Positions 35,552 to 44,997 of a stretch of DNA of 61,931 nucleotides are shown here, one piece after another (within the stretch, counting starts at the first letter, position 1; each line of letters opens with the position of its first letter). The notes below the pieces were generated by a model that searched no databases, was not told the origin of the DNA, and saw only the letters and a program-made list of their open reading frames with translations. The position numbers and the translations under genes were made by a program. The stretch is from Candidatus Faecicola pullistercoris. GTDB taxonomy: Bacteria > Bacillota > Clostridia > Christensenellales > CAG-917. Location of the stretch: contig DVNW01000005.1 of assembly GCA_018714105.1 (NCBI GenBank), forward strand, positions 1 to 61,931. Direction: 5' to 3'.

Positions 35552-36983
35552 AATTTCGTTCTTCGGTCATTTTGTACAGTTTGACCGAATTATCGATAGT
35601 CTTTTCTTTTGCTTCGGCGCCGTATCTGTTGACGTCCGCCGCGTTTTTTGGGCCGTGGTGCAGACAAAGCGCGCCGTTGATACATCCGCCTTCGCATGCC
35701 ATACCCTCGAAGAAGTTGAAATCGGATTTGCCCGCTTTCAGTTTTAGCAGATTTATTTTGCATTCTTCAAGCCCGTTCATCGACACCGGCCTGACGTTTT
35801 CCGCCCCCATGTCGGCCGCAACCTTTGTTATACCTTCGGCTATTCCGCCCGATTTTGCGAATATCCTGCCGTAATAAGAAGCGTTGTCGAGAGGGGTGTC
35901 GGGAAGCGACGCAATATCTATTTCGCGCGCGTCGAAAAACGCCTGTAATTCCTCAAAAGACATGACGTTGTCTATTATTCCTTTGATTTTATCCTGCCTG
36001 AACTCCATCTTTTTGCTTGTGCAGGGTCCTATGAATATAACCTTGGCGTCGGGGTTGTCGTGTTTGATTAACAAAGCCGCCTCGACCATGGGAGATACCG
36101 AATGCGAAATATATTTTTCAAGCTCGGGAAAATGCTTTTGTATATACATCACGAACGAAGGACAGCAAGACGTCGTAAGCGTGCCTTTTTCCTTGAATTC
36201 GATAGCCTCCTTGTAAAGTGTTATGTCGGCGCCGAGCGCGGCTTCCACCACCTGGTAAAATCCCAGTTTGTGAAGTCCCGTGACAACCTGTTCGATTTTG
36301 GCGTACTTGAACTGACTTACTATGGACGGAGCTATAACGGCATACACCTTGTATGCGGTATTGTCCGCAGACTGCCGCAGTATATCTAGAATATCCAGTA
36401 TGAAGGATTTGTCCCCTATCGCGCCGAACGGGCATTTGTAAACGCAAGCGCCGCACGCCACGCACTTGTCGTTGTCGATAACGGCCTTTTTGTTTTCGTC
36501 CATGGAAATCGCGCCCACTTTGCAGCTCTTAACGCACGGGCGCTTTGCCTGAACGATAGCCGAATACGGACATGCGTCCTTGCAACGTCCGCACTCTATA
36601 CATTTGCTTTTGTCTATCACCGCGTGATGATTTACTATGGTAATTGCGTCGCGCGGGCAGCTTTCCTTGCACATGTGTGTTATACAGCCCCTGCACGAAC
36701 TTGTTACCTTAATGCCGTCGAGAGGGCATTCGTCGCAGGCCGAGTCGATAACCTCTATAACGTTGGGATTGGAGCCGTCGCCGCCCATAGCAAGTTTGAT
36801 GCGGTCCTGAACGATGGCTCTTTCCTTATAGATACAACACCTGAGGCTGGCCTTGGGCCCGGGCGAAATCATTTTGGGTATATCGATGTAGATATCGGTA
36901 AAATCCTGCTTGTCGGCGCGCCTGATAAGCTCTTTTATTACCTGATATTTTATTTCCTGAATGGCTGTGTCGAATTTATTCAT
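35550..36983 (-). CDS. [FeFe] hydrogenase-type protein, group B-like, 477 aa
   Basis: Four or more cysteine clusters of the ferredoxin type occupy residues 80-190, giving several [4Fe-4S] centres. The H-cluster motifs follow: TSCCPS (271-276), GPCTSKK (319-325) and EGMACEGGC (426-434), which keep the four cysteine ligands. The N-terminal 80 residues lack the plant-ferredoxin domain of group A enzymes, and the domain order fits group B. The physiological direction is unknown; it may take up or produce H2. The gene overlaps the phosphoesterase gene by eight bases and is the last of the operon. Confidence 0.88.
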   Translation of the reverse strand: MNKFDTAIQEIKYQVIKELIRRADKQDFTDIYIDIPKMISPGPKASLRCCIYKERAIVQDRIKLAMGGDGSNPNVIEVIDSACDECPLDGIKVTSSCRGCITHMCKESCPRDAITIVNHHAVIDKSKCIECGRCKDACPYSAIVQAKRPCVKSCKVGAISMDENKKAVIDNDKCVACGACVYKCPFGAIGDKSFILDILDILRQSADNTAYKVYAVIAPSIVSQFKYAKIEQVVTGLHKLGFYQVVEAALGADITLYKEAIEFKEKGTLTTSCCPSFVMYIQKHFPELEKYISHSVSPMVEAALLIKHDNPDAKVIFIGPCTSKKMEFRQDKIKGIIDNVMSFEELQAFFDAREIDIASLPDTPLDNASYYGRIFAKSGGIAEGITKVAADMGAENVRPVSMNGLEECKINLLKLKAGKSDFNFFEGMACEGGCINGALCLHHGPKNAADVNRYGAEAKEKTIDNSVKLYKMTEERN

Positions 36984-37539
36984 AAAGCACCTTTCCGATT
37001 ACGCTTTTATCTTCGGCCGATTTTAAAAACAGGCCCTCTTTATTAATGACGATATAACTTTTCGCCGAATTGTATTTAGGCAGCGACATAGAACCTGCAT
37101 TGGCAAAAATCCTGCCCCCGCTTTTTTTGACATATCCTACGTGCTCATGCCCGTAAACCAGCACGTCAAAGGGTTTAACAGGCGGATTTGACATGTTAAA
37201 CTTATGTCCGTGCGTAAAGAGATAAACCCTGCCGTTATACAGCAAACTTATTTCGCGCTTCATGCGAAAGCTCGAAACCATCTGATCGACTTCGCTGTCG
37301 CAGTTGCCTTTTACCGCCAGAATTCTGACATCCAGTCCGTTCAGAAGATTTGCCGTTTCCATCGGCGCGTACCCGTCGGTCACGGGGTTGCGTATGCCGT
37401 GATAATAGTTGTCGCCGCAGGTTATGAATATATCCGCTTTTTCCTCTGCGGCAAGCTCTGCCGCGCGTCTGGCGGCAGGCAAATTGCCGTGCAAATCGGA
37501 TATTACCATAATCGTTATATCTTTGTCAATCTTAATCAT
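36976..37539 (-). CDS. YfcE/MJ0936-type metallophosphoesterase, 187 aa
   Basis: Calcineurin-like fold with all metal motifs: SDLHGN (about 14-19), GDNYYHG (about 41), KGNCD (about 79), THGHKF (about 111) and GHEHVG. The family cleaves small phosphodiesters; the natural substrate is unknown. Its position inside a hydrogenase-phosphatase operon, overlapping both neighbours by eight bases, suggests a linked signalling role, perhaps degrading a nucleotide messenger. That is inference. Confidence 0.88.
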   Translation of the reverse strand: MIKIDKDITIMVISDLHGNLPAARRAAELAAEEKADIFITCGDNYYHGIRNPVTDGYAPMETANLLNGLDVRILAVKGNCDSEVDQMVSSFRMKREISLLYNGRVYLFTHGHKFNMSNPPVKPFDVLVYGHEHVGYVKKSGGRIFANAGSMSLPKYNSAKSYIVINKEGLFLKSAEDKSVIGKVLYE

Positions 37540-38695
37540 ACGATATATTCACCGTTTTCCCCGCTTTTTTCAGAAGAGCGGCTATGGACTCCACAAGTTT
37601 CAGTTTCATTGTGATGTCTATCGGAAGTCCGCTGTGCGCCGCATTGACGCTTTGCCCCACGAAAAAGTTTATCGTGGTCGCCTCCTCGAACAACATATTC
37701 AGCAGCAACGAGGCTCCGTCCTTTTTTTCGGAGCGTTTGGGAGTAAGATCGCCCGCCGAAACATACTTTTCGGCAAGCGTGAGCAGTTTTCTGAGCGTAA
37801 GCACTCCTTCCGTGGTCAGATCGATACCCTCTATGCTTCCGATCGGGGGCACCTCCTTGTCGGGAAAGTCGAAAGCCGTCTGCACTTCGGTACCCAGATA
37901 CCTTGCTACAATCTGCGAACTCGTGCCTCCGCATACTACTTTCTTTCCTTCGCCTTCGAGAAAGCGGGCTATATAGAAATTATCCTGTTCCTTATTTACG
38001 GGAGGGCCGACCATTATGTTCACGCTAAGTTCTTCCCTTATTCTTACCGCGGCCACCGTGGTATCGTCGCCCGGCTCGCCCAGATACAGCTCGTTGCAGG
38101 CGCCGGCAAGCATACAGGCTATTCCGCGCGCCGACATGCCGGGCCTGACGAATTTGTCAAGAAAGGCCTCGACCTCCTTCCTTTGCCAGCCGAAATTGAG
38201 TATCTGACCTATTCCGGCGTGAATAACGCCGTCGCTCATAAGCAGAATAACGTCGTCCTTTTGTGCCGCAAGCGCCGTTTTATATACCGTTTTTCCCATT
38301 ACCGACATCTGAGTCCGCTCGCGTGAGACGCACTTGCCGCCGCTCATGAAAATCGCCTGCGGATTGTCGAACTCGAACAGATAACCATTTCCCGTAGCGT
38401 TGTCGATATGTATTACCGAAAAAGTGGAATACGCAACCCCTCTTACCTTGCATACGGGCAGGGCCTGAACAACCGTTTCGATACATTCTTCGAGTTCGAT
38501 GCCCTCGGACACCATGGTGCACAGAATTTTGGAAGTTAGCGTGGCCAGAATGTTGGCTTTTACGCCGCTCCCCATGCCGTCGGCCAGCACCAGAGTGGTA
38601 TAGTCGCCGCGCACAATCTGTTCCACCTTGTCGCCGCAAAGCTCCTCTCCTTTCTTGTTCAGCGAGGTATATCCCGTTTCCAGCACGAGCGCCAT
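37532..38695 (-). CDS. SpoIIE-type PP2C serine phosphatase of hydrogenase cluster, 387 aa
   Basis: The N-terminal PP2C domain (about 1-220) has the metal aspartates in LVLADGMGSGVKAN (about residue 37) and ILLMSDGVIHAG (about 155). The C-terminal 160 residues form a separate domain (SVNIMVGPPVNK onwards) that I do not recognise but that resembles the tail of phosphatases found beside sensory hydrogenases. No membrane segments. The start overlaps the stop of the sensory hydrogenase gene by one base (TGATG-like), so the two are made together. It probably dephosphorylates an anti-anti-sigma or similar protein when the hydrogenase senses H2. Confidence 0.87.
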   Translation of the reverse strand: MALVLETGYTSLNKKGEELCGDKVEQIVRGDYTTLVLADGMGSGVKANILATLTSKILCTMVSEGIELEECIETVVQALPVCKVRGVAYSTFSVIHIDNATGNGYLFEFDNPQAIFMSGGKCVSRERTQMSVMGKTVYKTALAAQKDDVILLMSDGVIHAGIGQILNFGWQRKEVEAFLDKFVRPGMSARGIACMLAGACNELYLGEPGDDTTVAAVRIREELSVNIMVGPPVNKEQDNFYIARFLEGEGKKVVCGGTSSQIVARYLGTEVQTAFDFPDKEVPPIGSIEGIDLTTEGVLTLRKLLTLAEKYVSAGDLTPKRSEKKDGASLLLNMLFEEATTINFFVGQSVNAAHSGLPIDITMKLKLVESIAALLKKAGKTVNISYD

Positions 38696-40404
38696 CAGTT
38701 ATCCTTCTCCTCTTCCAGAGTCTTTTTGAGTTTAAGAAGAGCTATTTTGGTTTCGGCCGTGGTTTCGCCGAGAAGCGAAGCGATTTCCTGCGCAACCATC
38801 ATCTGTTTTTTGATAACGTCGTCGGTGATTTCCAGCGTTTTCATTTTTACCTTGCTCAGTTCCTCTCCCACACGTACGCTCTCGGTAATATCCTTCATCA
38901 CCCCGAACAGCATCTTATGCTCTTTAAGCACTTTTACGGTAAGCTCGACAAATTTGCCCGTAACGGGTACTTCCACCTTTTTGCGCATAACCGTTCTGCT
39001 TTCGTTTACCGCACGGAAAAAATCGGTAGGGTCGAAATAATCGAACGCGTATTGCCCCTTGACGTCCTTTTCCTTTATCCCCCATATAACTTTGGCCGCA
39101 GTGTTGATTTCCAGTATTCTGAGGTCGAAATCCAAAACCACTATGCCGTTGGGACTGTTTTCGATAACCTCAACCGACACAGACTCTGCCCGCTCGCGCA
39201 TGTAAGGCACGCACATGTCCACGTCGGCGTAGCCTCTTGCTATGGCAACCGCCTTTTCGCGACAGGTGTTGTAACCGCACGCGCCGCAATTGAGTTCGTC
39301 CTCGGGCCCGGTTTTACCCGTTCTTGCAAGTATTTCCTTTATTTCCCTTTCCGAAACGGGCCTGTCGTTATTTCCGGCGGGCGGATATTCGCACGTAATG
39401 TCTATGCGCGGCAGCATTTCGGCCGTGGCGGCGGCTTCCGACTGCCTGTCCAGCGCAACGTAATTGCGTATCGCGGCAGTGGCTTTTACCGCGCTTCCGG
39501 CCTGCCCGCAAAGGCTGCAAGGGCCGTTGACGCAGGCAAAATCGCAGGCGTTAAGTTCTAAAAACATACCTTTGAGATTGTGTATGCCGTCCAGCGCCTC
39601 CCTGCATTTCAACACGCCGTCCACGCTGACGTATTCATAGCCGTCTCTTTTTGTCCCGAACGACTTTATAATACCCCGGTTGATGGGATAAAAGCGAGCT
39701 GCATTAAAATCACTTTTAACCAAATCGGTATTTAAAGGTTTTATTTTCGATATATCAACCTCGTTTTCTCGGAAAATGTTTTCCAGCTCCTCGAATGTCA
39801 GCACTCCGTCCACGTATATACTGTCTGCGCCTTCTCTCTTTTTGGCTATGCACGGCCCGATGAACACTACTTTGGCTTCGGGCTTTAAAGTCTTTATCAG
39901 TTTCGCGTGCGCAACCATGGGCGAATATACGGGCGCGAGATATTTTACGGCTTCGGGATAGTAAAGTCTTACAAGTCTCACTATCGAAGGACACGCGGTG
40001 GAAATGAGGTTACGGTATTTGCCCTCTTTAAGGAGGCGGTCGTACTCCTCTGTAACCATTTTTGCCCCGATTGCCGTTTCCTGCGCGTCGGTAAAGCCGA
40101 CTTTTTTAAGTGCGGCCCGCATAATGCCGAAATCCGCGATGTTGAAAGACGACGCAAAAGAAGGAGCTACCGAAGCTATAACTTCGGTATCTCCTTTCAG
40201 CATTTCTTTTATAAGGTCTGTATCGTTGTGAACTTTTTTTGCGTTCTGCGGGCAGACGAGCGTGCATCTGCCGCACAGAATGCATTTGTCCTCAATGATT
40301 TGCGCCTGATGATTTACCACCTCTATGGCCTTGACGGGACACTCCCTCAAACATTTATAGCAGTTTTTACATCTGGCATTTGTGAATTCCAGAACGCCCG
40401 CCAT
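38695..40404 (-). CDS. sensory [FeFe] hydrogenase with PAS domain (group C-like), 569 aa
   Basis: Domains in order: two [4Fe-4S] ferredoxin motifs (residues 12-51), an H-cluster domain with STACPS (135-140), GPCIAKK (183-189) and ELNACDFAC (283-291), a CGACGYNTC iron-sulfur motif (373-381), a PAS domain (about 410-520) and a C-terminal helical tail. The first motif has one cysteine fewer than catalytic TSCCP enzymes. This matches HydS-type, group C hydrogenases, thought to sense H2 or redox state. The PP2C gene directly downstream is the likely output. Confidence 0.9.
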   Translation of the reverse strand: MAGVLEFTNARCKNCYKCLRECPVKAIEVVNHQAQIIEDKCILCGRCTLVCPQNAKKVHNDTDLIKEMLKGDTEVIASVAPSFASSFNIADFGIMRAALKKVGFTDAQETAIGAKMVTEEYDRLLKEGKYRNLISTACPSIVRLVRLYYPEAVKYLAPVYSPMVAHAKLIKTLKPEAKVVFIGPCIAKKREGADSIYVDGVLTFEELENIFRENEVDISKIKPLNTDLVKSDFNAARFYPINRGIIKSFGTKRDGYEYVSVDGVLKCREALDGIHNLKGMFLELNACDFACVNGPCSLCGQAGSAVKATAAIRNYVALDRQSEAAATAEMLPRIDITCEYPPAGNNDRPVSEREIKEILARTGKTGPEDELNCGACGYNTCREKAVAIARGYADVDMCVPYMRERAESVSVEVIENSPNGIVVLDFDLRILEINTAAKVIWGIKEKDVKGQYAFDYFDPTDFFRAVNESRTVMRKKVEVPVTGKFVELTVKVLKEHKMLFGVMKDITESVRVGEELSKVKMKTLEITDDVIKKQMMVAQEIASLLGETTAETKIALLKLKKTLEEEKDN

Positions 40405-40405
40405 G

Positions 40406-40666
40406 TCAGCCTTCCTCCTTTTCTATAAGGGGCAGACATTCCCTGACGAAGATTTCTTCCACGTTGTCCTTGTTGAGACGGTGCAGAAAGATTCCGCCGT
40501 CCGTCCCTGCCGTCACGCCGTCGGCGCAATGGCCGAGACAGAAAGAGGCTTTCAGTTCGACTTTATCCGAAAGTCCGTACTTTTCCACCGTCTCCTTGAG
40601 TGCCTCGATAACGTCGTAAGAACCTTTGAGATGGCAGGAACTGCCGACGCAAACGCTGATTTTCAT
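40406..40666 (-). CDS. thioredoxin-fold [2Fe-2S] ferredoxin (NuoE-like), 86 aa
   Basis: Short protein with CVGSSCHLKG near the N-terminus (Cys6, Cys11) and SFCLGHCADG (Cys43, Cys47), the four-cysteine pattern of NuoE/HydC-type [2Fe-2S] proteins. It is half the size of full NuoE, keeping only the thioredoxin-fold domain. It probably exchanges electrons with the sensory hydrogenase, whose gene starts one base later. It follows adhE by 29 bases, so all may be on one transcript. Confidence 0.87.
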   Translation of the reverse strand: MKISVCVGSSCHLKGSYDVIEALKETVEKYGLSDKVELKASFCLGHCADGVTAGTDGGIFLHRLNKDNVEEIFVRECLPLIEKEEG

Positions 40667-40695
40667 AATTAATCCTCCGTTTACATGTTAGAGGC

Positions 40696-43296
40696 CTATT
40701 TCCCGTAATACGCGTTGAGATACATCTCTTTTATCTCGCTCATAAGAGGATATCTCGGATTTGCGCCCGTGCACTGATCGTCGAACGCGTCCTCTACCAT
40801 TCTGTCGAGAGATTCGAGGAATACCTTTTCGTCCACGCCGGCATCCCTGATTGTTGCGGGCAGATTGAGCTTAGCCTGCAATTCGGATATCTTTTCAAGA
40901 AGTTTTTCCGTTTTTTCGGCGTCAGTCTTGCCTTTAAGTCCGAGATAGTCGGCCAGGCAGGCATACCTGCTGAGACATTCGGGATATCTGTATTGCGGGA
41001 AGGTGCCCATTTTTACGGGAGCCTCAGCACAATTATACCTTACTACCTGCCTTATTAGCAAGGAATTTGCAACACCGTGCGGAAGATGATGGTACGAACC
41101 CAGCTTATGCGCCATGGAATGGCATACTCCCAGGAAGGCGTTGGCGAAAGCCATACCTGCCATGCACGAAGCGTTGGCCATTTTTTCCCTCGCTTCGGCG
41201 TCGTGGCCTCCGAGTTCGTAAGCGCGCGGCAGATACTCGAATATAAGCTTTGTGGCCTGCATCGCGATACCGTTTGTATAATCGGTAGCCATCATGGAAG
41301 CGAGAGCTTCGAGCGAGTGAGTGAGCGCGTCTATACCCGAAGCACTGGTTAGCCCCTTGGGAATATTCATCATGAGGTCGGCGTCTACGATAGCCATATC
41401 GGGCATGAGTTCATAGTCGGCAAGCGGATATTTTGTACCCGTCTTTTCGTCCGTTATAACCGCGAAAGGCGTTACTTCGGAACCGGTGCCCGCCGTTGTG
41501 GGAACGGCGATAAAATATGCCTTATCCCCCATGTGCGGGAAGGTATAAACTCTCTTTCTGATATCCATAAACCTCATTGCAAGGTCCTGGAAATCGACTT
41601 CGGGATGCTCGTAAAGCGTCCACATAATCTTGCCCGCGTCCATAGCCGAACCGCCGCCGATTGCTATTATTACGTCGGGATTGAAGGATTTCATTGCTTC
41701 GGCACCCTCTTTCGCGCAAGCCAGGGTGGGATCGGGCGCTACGTTGTAGAAGGTGTGATGAACTATGCCCATTTCGTCCAGCTTGTCTGTAACGGCCTTG
41801 GTAAAACCGCTCTGATACAGGAAGGTATCGGTAACTATAAAGGCCTTTTTCTTGTTCATGACTTCTTTAAGCTCTCTCAGCGCTACGCCGAGGCATCCTT
41901 TTTTAAAATAAACTTTTTCGGGCGCCCTGAACCACAACATATTCTCTCTCCTTTCCGCAACGGTTTTAATATTTATAAGATGTTTTACTCCGACGTTCTC
42001 GCTTACGCTGTTGCCGCCCCAGGAGCCGCAACCCAACGTGAGCGAAGGAGCAAGCTTGAAGTTATAAAGATCGCCTATACCGCCGTGCGAAGAAGGCGTG
42101 TTGATCAGGATTCGGCAGGTCTTCATGGCTGCCTCGAACGCGCTTATTTTGTCTTTGCCGGTTTCGGTATTGACGTACAGCGCCGAGGTATGCCCCATAC
42201 CGCCGTCGCGTATAAGGCTGTCGGCCTTGGCGATAGCGTCCTCGAAGTTATCGGCCTTGTACATGGCGAGAACGGGACTGAGTTTTTCGTGCGCGAAGGG
42301 CTCGGAAAACTCTACGCTGTTAACTTCGCCTATAAGCACCTTGCTGCCGGCAGGAACCTCGAACCCGGCCAGCTTTGCTATGGTATTCGCGCTCTGACCG
42401 ACTATTTTGGCGTTAAGAGCGCCGTTTATCAGAATAATATCTCTTACTTTCTGCGTTTCTTCGGGAGTCAGCACGTATCCGCCGAGCGCCTTAACCTCTT
42501 TTTTGAACTCGTCGTAAACCTTTTTAAGCACGATTACGGACTGTTCTGACGCGCATATCATACCGTTGTCGAAAGTTTTGGAGTGCAGTATGGAGGCCGC
42601 CGCCATTTTTATATCCGCGCTGTCGTCGACAATGGCGGGAGTATTGCCCGAGCCCACACCTACCGCAGGCTTTCCCGAACTGTAAGCCGCCTTGACCATT
42701 CCGGGGCCGCCCGTGGCAAGAATGATGTCGGAAGCTTTCATTACCATGTTTGAAAGCTCTACGCTGGGCTCGTCTATCCAGGCGATGATGTTTTCGGGCG
42801 CGCCCGCCGCAACGGCGGCGTCAAGCACGATTTTAGCCGCGGCTATCGTGCATTTCTTTGCGCGGGGATGAGGCGAGAAAATAAGCCCGTTTCTCGTTTT
42901 AAGGGCTATCAGTGCCTTGAAGATTGCCGTGGAAGTGGGGTTAGTCGTGGGGATTATCGCGCCTATAACGCCCACGGGCTCGGCAATTTTCGTAATACCG
43001 AAACCGGGATCTCTTTCCAGTATCCCGCAAGTCCGTACATTCTTGTACGCGTTGTAAATATATTCGGAAGCATAATGGTTTTTTATTACTTTATCTTCCA
43101 CTATGCCCATTCCGGTTTCCTCTACGGCCATTTTGGCAAGAGGTATTCTCATTTTGTTGGCCGCCATTGCCGCCCTGAAAAATATTTCGTCAACCTGCTC
43201 CTGCGTGTAGGTAGCAAATATTCTCTGCGCCTTCTTTACCTGTTCCAGACGCGCTTCGAGCGAAGCCTGGTCGTTAACGATTTTGATGTCTGTCAT
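40696..43296 (-). CDS. adhE: bifunctional acetaldehyde-CoA/alcohol dehydrogenase, 866 aa
   Basis: It reduces acetyl-CoA to ethanol in two NADH-using steps. The N-terminal aldehyde dehydrogenase (about 1-440) keeps the catalytic cysteine in FDNGMICASEQS and the NAD loop GSGNTPAIVD. The C-terminal iron alcohol dehydrogenase (about 450-866) has GGGSAMDAGKIMW, VPTTAGTGSEVT and the metal histidines of HSMAHKLGSYHHLPHG. The length is typical and spirosome-forming members look the same. It is driven by a consensus promoter with a Rex-type operator in its leader. Confidence 0.97.
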   Translation of the reverse strand: MTDIKIVNDQASLEARLEQVKKAQRIFATYTQEQVDEIFFRAAMAANKMRIPLAKMAVEETGMGIVEDKVIKNHYASEYIYNAYKNVRTCGILERDPGFGITKIAEPVGVIGAIIPTTNPTSTAIFKALIALKTRNGLIFSPHPRAKKCTIAAAKIVLDAAVAAGAPENIIAWIDEPSVELSNMVMKASDIILATGGPGMVKAAYSSGKPAVGVGSGNTPAIVDDSADIKMAAASILHSKTFDNGMICASEQSVIVLKKVYDEFKKEVKALGGYVLTPEETQKVRDIILINGALNAKIVGQSANTIAKLAGFEVPAGSKVLIGEVNSVEFSEPFAHEKLSPVLAMYKADNFEDAIAKADSLIRDGGMGHTSALYVNTETGKDKISAFEAAMKTCRILINTPSSHGGIGDLYNFKLAPSLTLGCGSWGGNSVSENVGVKHLINIKTVAERRENMLWFRAPEKVYFKKGCLGVALRELKEVMNKKKAFIVTDTFLYQSGFTKAVTDKLDEMGIVHHTFYNVAPDPTLACAKEGAEAMKSFNPDVIIAIGGGSAMDAGKIMWTLYEHPEVDFQDLAMRFMDIRKRVYTFPHMGDKAYFIAVPTTAGTGSEVTPFAVITDEKTGTKYPLADYELMPDMAIVDADLMMNIPKGLTSASGIDALTHSLEALASMMATDYTNGIAMQATKLIFEYLPRAYELGGHDAEAREKMANASCMAGMAFANAFLGVCHSMAHKLGSYHHLPHGVANSLLIRQVVRYNCAEAPVKMGTFPQYRYPECLSRYACLADYLGLKGKTDAEKTEKLLEKISELQAKLNLPATIRDAGVDEKVFLESLDRMVEDAFDDQCTGANPRYPLMSEIKEMYLNAYYGK

Positions 43297-43404
43297 AAAG
43301 ATATCTCCTTAAAACGTAATAGTGTGTATACATTATTGTATATATTCATAATTATTAATACGCGATTGCATTTTTTTGAGCTACATAAACCGTTTCCGCG
43401 TCCT

Positions 43405-43422
43405 GTGTTAATTTTTTAACAA
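43405..43422. promoter_or_regulatory. Rex-type operator of adhE
   Basis: On the minus strand TTGTTAAAAAATTAACAC matches the clostridial Rex consensus TTGTTAAnnnnTTAACAA except for the last base. It lies about 9-26 bases past the predicted transcription start, where bound Rex would block the polymerase until NADH rises. Confidence 0.8.
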
Positions 43423-43437
43423 TTACGTATTGACTGT

Positions 43438-43466
43438 ATTATACTTTCTTGTTAAATTTTTGTCAA
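43438..43466 (-). promoter_or_regulatory. perfect consensus promoter of adhE (and hydrogenase genes)
   Basis: Minus-strand TTGACA (43461-43466), 17-base spacer, TATAAT (43438-43443). A full match to the housekeeping consensus; the leader to ATG 43296 is about 135 bases and holds the Rex-type site. Confidence 0.9.
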
Positions 43467-43500
43467 GCGTTTTTATAATAATTTTTTTTGCCCCTGCAAA

Positions 43501-43523
43501 TAAAAAACCGCCGCTTGCGGCGG
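43501..43523 (-). terminator. terminator of lysA
   Basis: CCGCCGC/GCGGCGG (43508-43514, 43517-43523) with a tight loop, followed by a T-tract on the minus strand. Confidence 0.8.
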
Positions 43524-43558
43524 CGGAATAAAATATGCGATTTTTCTATATCGGACTT

Positions 43559-44809
43559 TTACAGATTTTTGAAGTCTAGCGTGGCAAAATAGTCTTCCGG
43601 CGTTTCCGCACGGCGTATGAGTTTTACCGAGCCGTCCTCGCGCAGCAGCAGCTCCGCCGAACGCAGTTTGCCGTTGTAGTTATAACCCATGGAATAACCG
43701 TGCGCGCCCGCGTCGTGAATGTTCAGATAATCCCCTATATCCACCTCCGGCAACATTCTGTCAACGGCAAATTTGTCGCTGTTTTCGCACAGTCCGCCCG
43801 TAACGTCGCATTTATAGGTAAGAGGCGCGTTTTCCTTGCCGAGCACGGTGATATGGTGGTACGCCTTGTAAATGGCGGGGCGCATCAGATTGGCCGCGCA
43901 AGCGTCCACTCCCACGTATTCTTTCCAGATGTGTTTTTTATGCAGCACCTTTGTGATTAGCGCTCCGTAAGGCGCAAGCATGAATCTGCCGAGCTCGGTA
44001 AAAATGGCGACGTCGTCCATACCTGCCGGTACGAGTACCTCCTCGTAGGCCTGCTTGACGCCCTCGCCTATCGCGAGTATGTCGTTTCCAGGCATGTCGG
44101 GGCGGTACTGTATGCCCACTCCGCCCGAAAGGTTGATAAAGGCAATATGTGCGCCCGTAAGGTTTTTAAGCTCTACCGCAAGCTCGAAAAGTATGCGCGC
44201 GAGTTTGGGATAGTAGCCCGTACCCACCGTATTGCTAGCAAGAAAAGCATGCAGGCCGAAGTGCTTGACCCCGTAGCCTTTAAGTTTGCGGTAAGCCTCT
44301 ATAATCTGCGGTTTGGTCATGCCGTATTTAGCCTCTTTCGGCGTATCCATTATCTCGTTGTTAAGGGTAAAATCTCCTCCGGGATTGTACCTGCAACACA
44401 TCGTCTCGTGAAAAGGCGCGATTTCCTTATAAAAATCGATATGGGTAATATCGTCGAAGTTGATGATGGCGTTAAGGTCGGAAGCCAGTTTGAAATCCTC
44501 TTTCGGGGTTACGTTAGACGAAAACATTATTTCGCCCCCCTTAAAACCGCAACGGTCGGCCATCATAAGCTCGGTCAGCGACGAGCAGTCCACTCCCGCG
44601 CCTTCCTCTTTCAGTATTTTGAGAATATAAGGATTAGGCGTTGCCTTAACGGCAAAATATTCTTTAAAACCCTTGTTCCAGGAAAAGGCCTTTTTGAGCA
44701 GACGCGCGTTTTCTCTTATGCCCTTTTCGTCGTAAATATGAAAAGGAGTGGGATAAGTTTTAGCGATTTCTTCTATTTGCTGTTTGGTAACAAAGGGTAT
44801 TTTAGGCAT
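43559..44809 (-). CDS. lysA: diaminopimelate decarboxylase, 416 aa
   Basis: A PLP enzyme making lysine from meso-diaminopimelate. The PLP lysine lies in YFAVKATPNPYIL (about residue 53). GGGVGIQ-like appears as LSGGVGIQYRPD (about 230), and HDAGAHGYSMGYNYNG with CDVTGGLCENSDKFA forms the C-terminal barrel active site. The closing order and length fit LysA of the Fold III decarboxylases. It has an own terminator and an AGGAGG-type site before ATG. Monocistronic and divergent from nanE. Confidence 0.9.
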   Translation of the reverse strand: MPKIPFVTKQQIEEIAKTYPTPFHIYDEKGIRENARLLKKAFSWNKGFKEYFAVKATPNPYILKILKEEGAGVDCSSLTELMMADRCGFKGGEIMFSSNVTPKEDFKLASDLNAIINFDDITHIDFYKEIAPFHETMCCRYNPGGDFTLNNEIMDTPKEAKYGMTKPQIIEAYRKLKGYGVKHFGLHAFLASNTVGTGYYPKLARILFELAVELKNLTGAHIAFINLSGGVGIQYRPDMPGNDILAIGEGVKQAYEEVLVPAGMDDVAIFTELGRFMLAPYGALITKVLHKKHIWKEYVGVDACAANLMRPAIYKAYHHITVLGKENAPLTYKCDVTGGLCENSDKFAVDRMLPEVDIGDYLNIHDAGAHGYSMGYNYNGKLRSAELLLREDGSVKLIRRAETPEDYFATLDFKNL

Positions 44810-44902
44810 AAATTCCTCCGCAATACGTTAAATATCTTTTAGATTATATCTTTTTTTACCCGATATGTCAATTTTTACCCGCAGATATAAAAAAGAAAAC
44901 AC

Positions 44903-44932
44903 TTGAAAAAAGCGCGCGTTTTATAGTACAAT
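44903..44932 (+). promoter_or_regulatory. promoter of nanE-nanK
   Basis: TTGAAA (44903-44908), 18-base spacer, TACAAT (44927-44932), about 65 bases before the GTG start. Confidence 0.6.
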
Positions 44933-44997
44933 ATAAAAAACGCATGAATGAGAAGCACACGAGACAAAAATCCCACGAAAATCAGGAGGTATATATC

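Noticed and set aside
41533..42549. 338-residue antisense frame over adhE
   Set aside because: Same reasoning: it mirrors codon bias of adhE and has no start signal.
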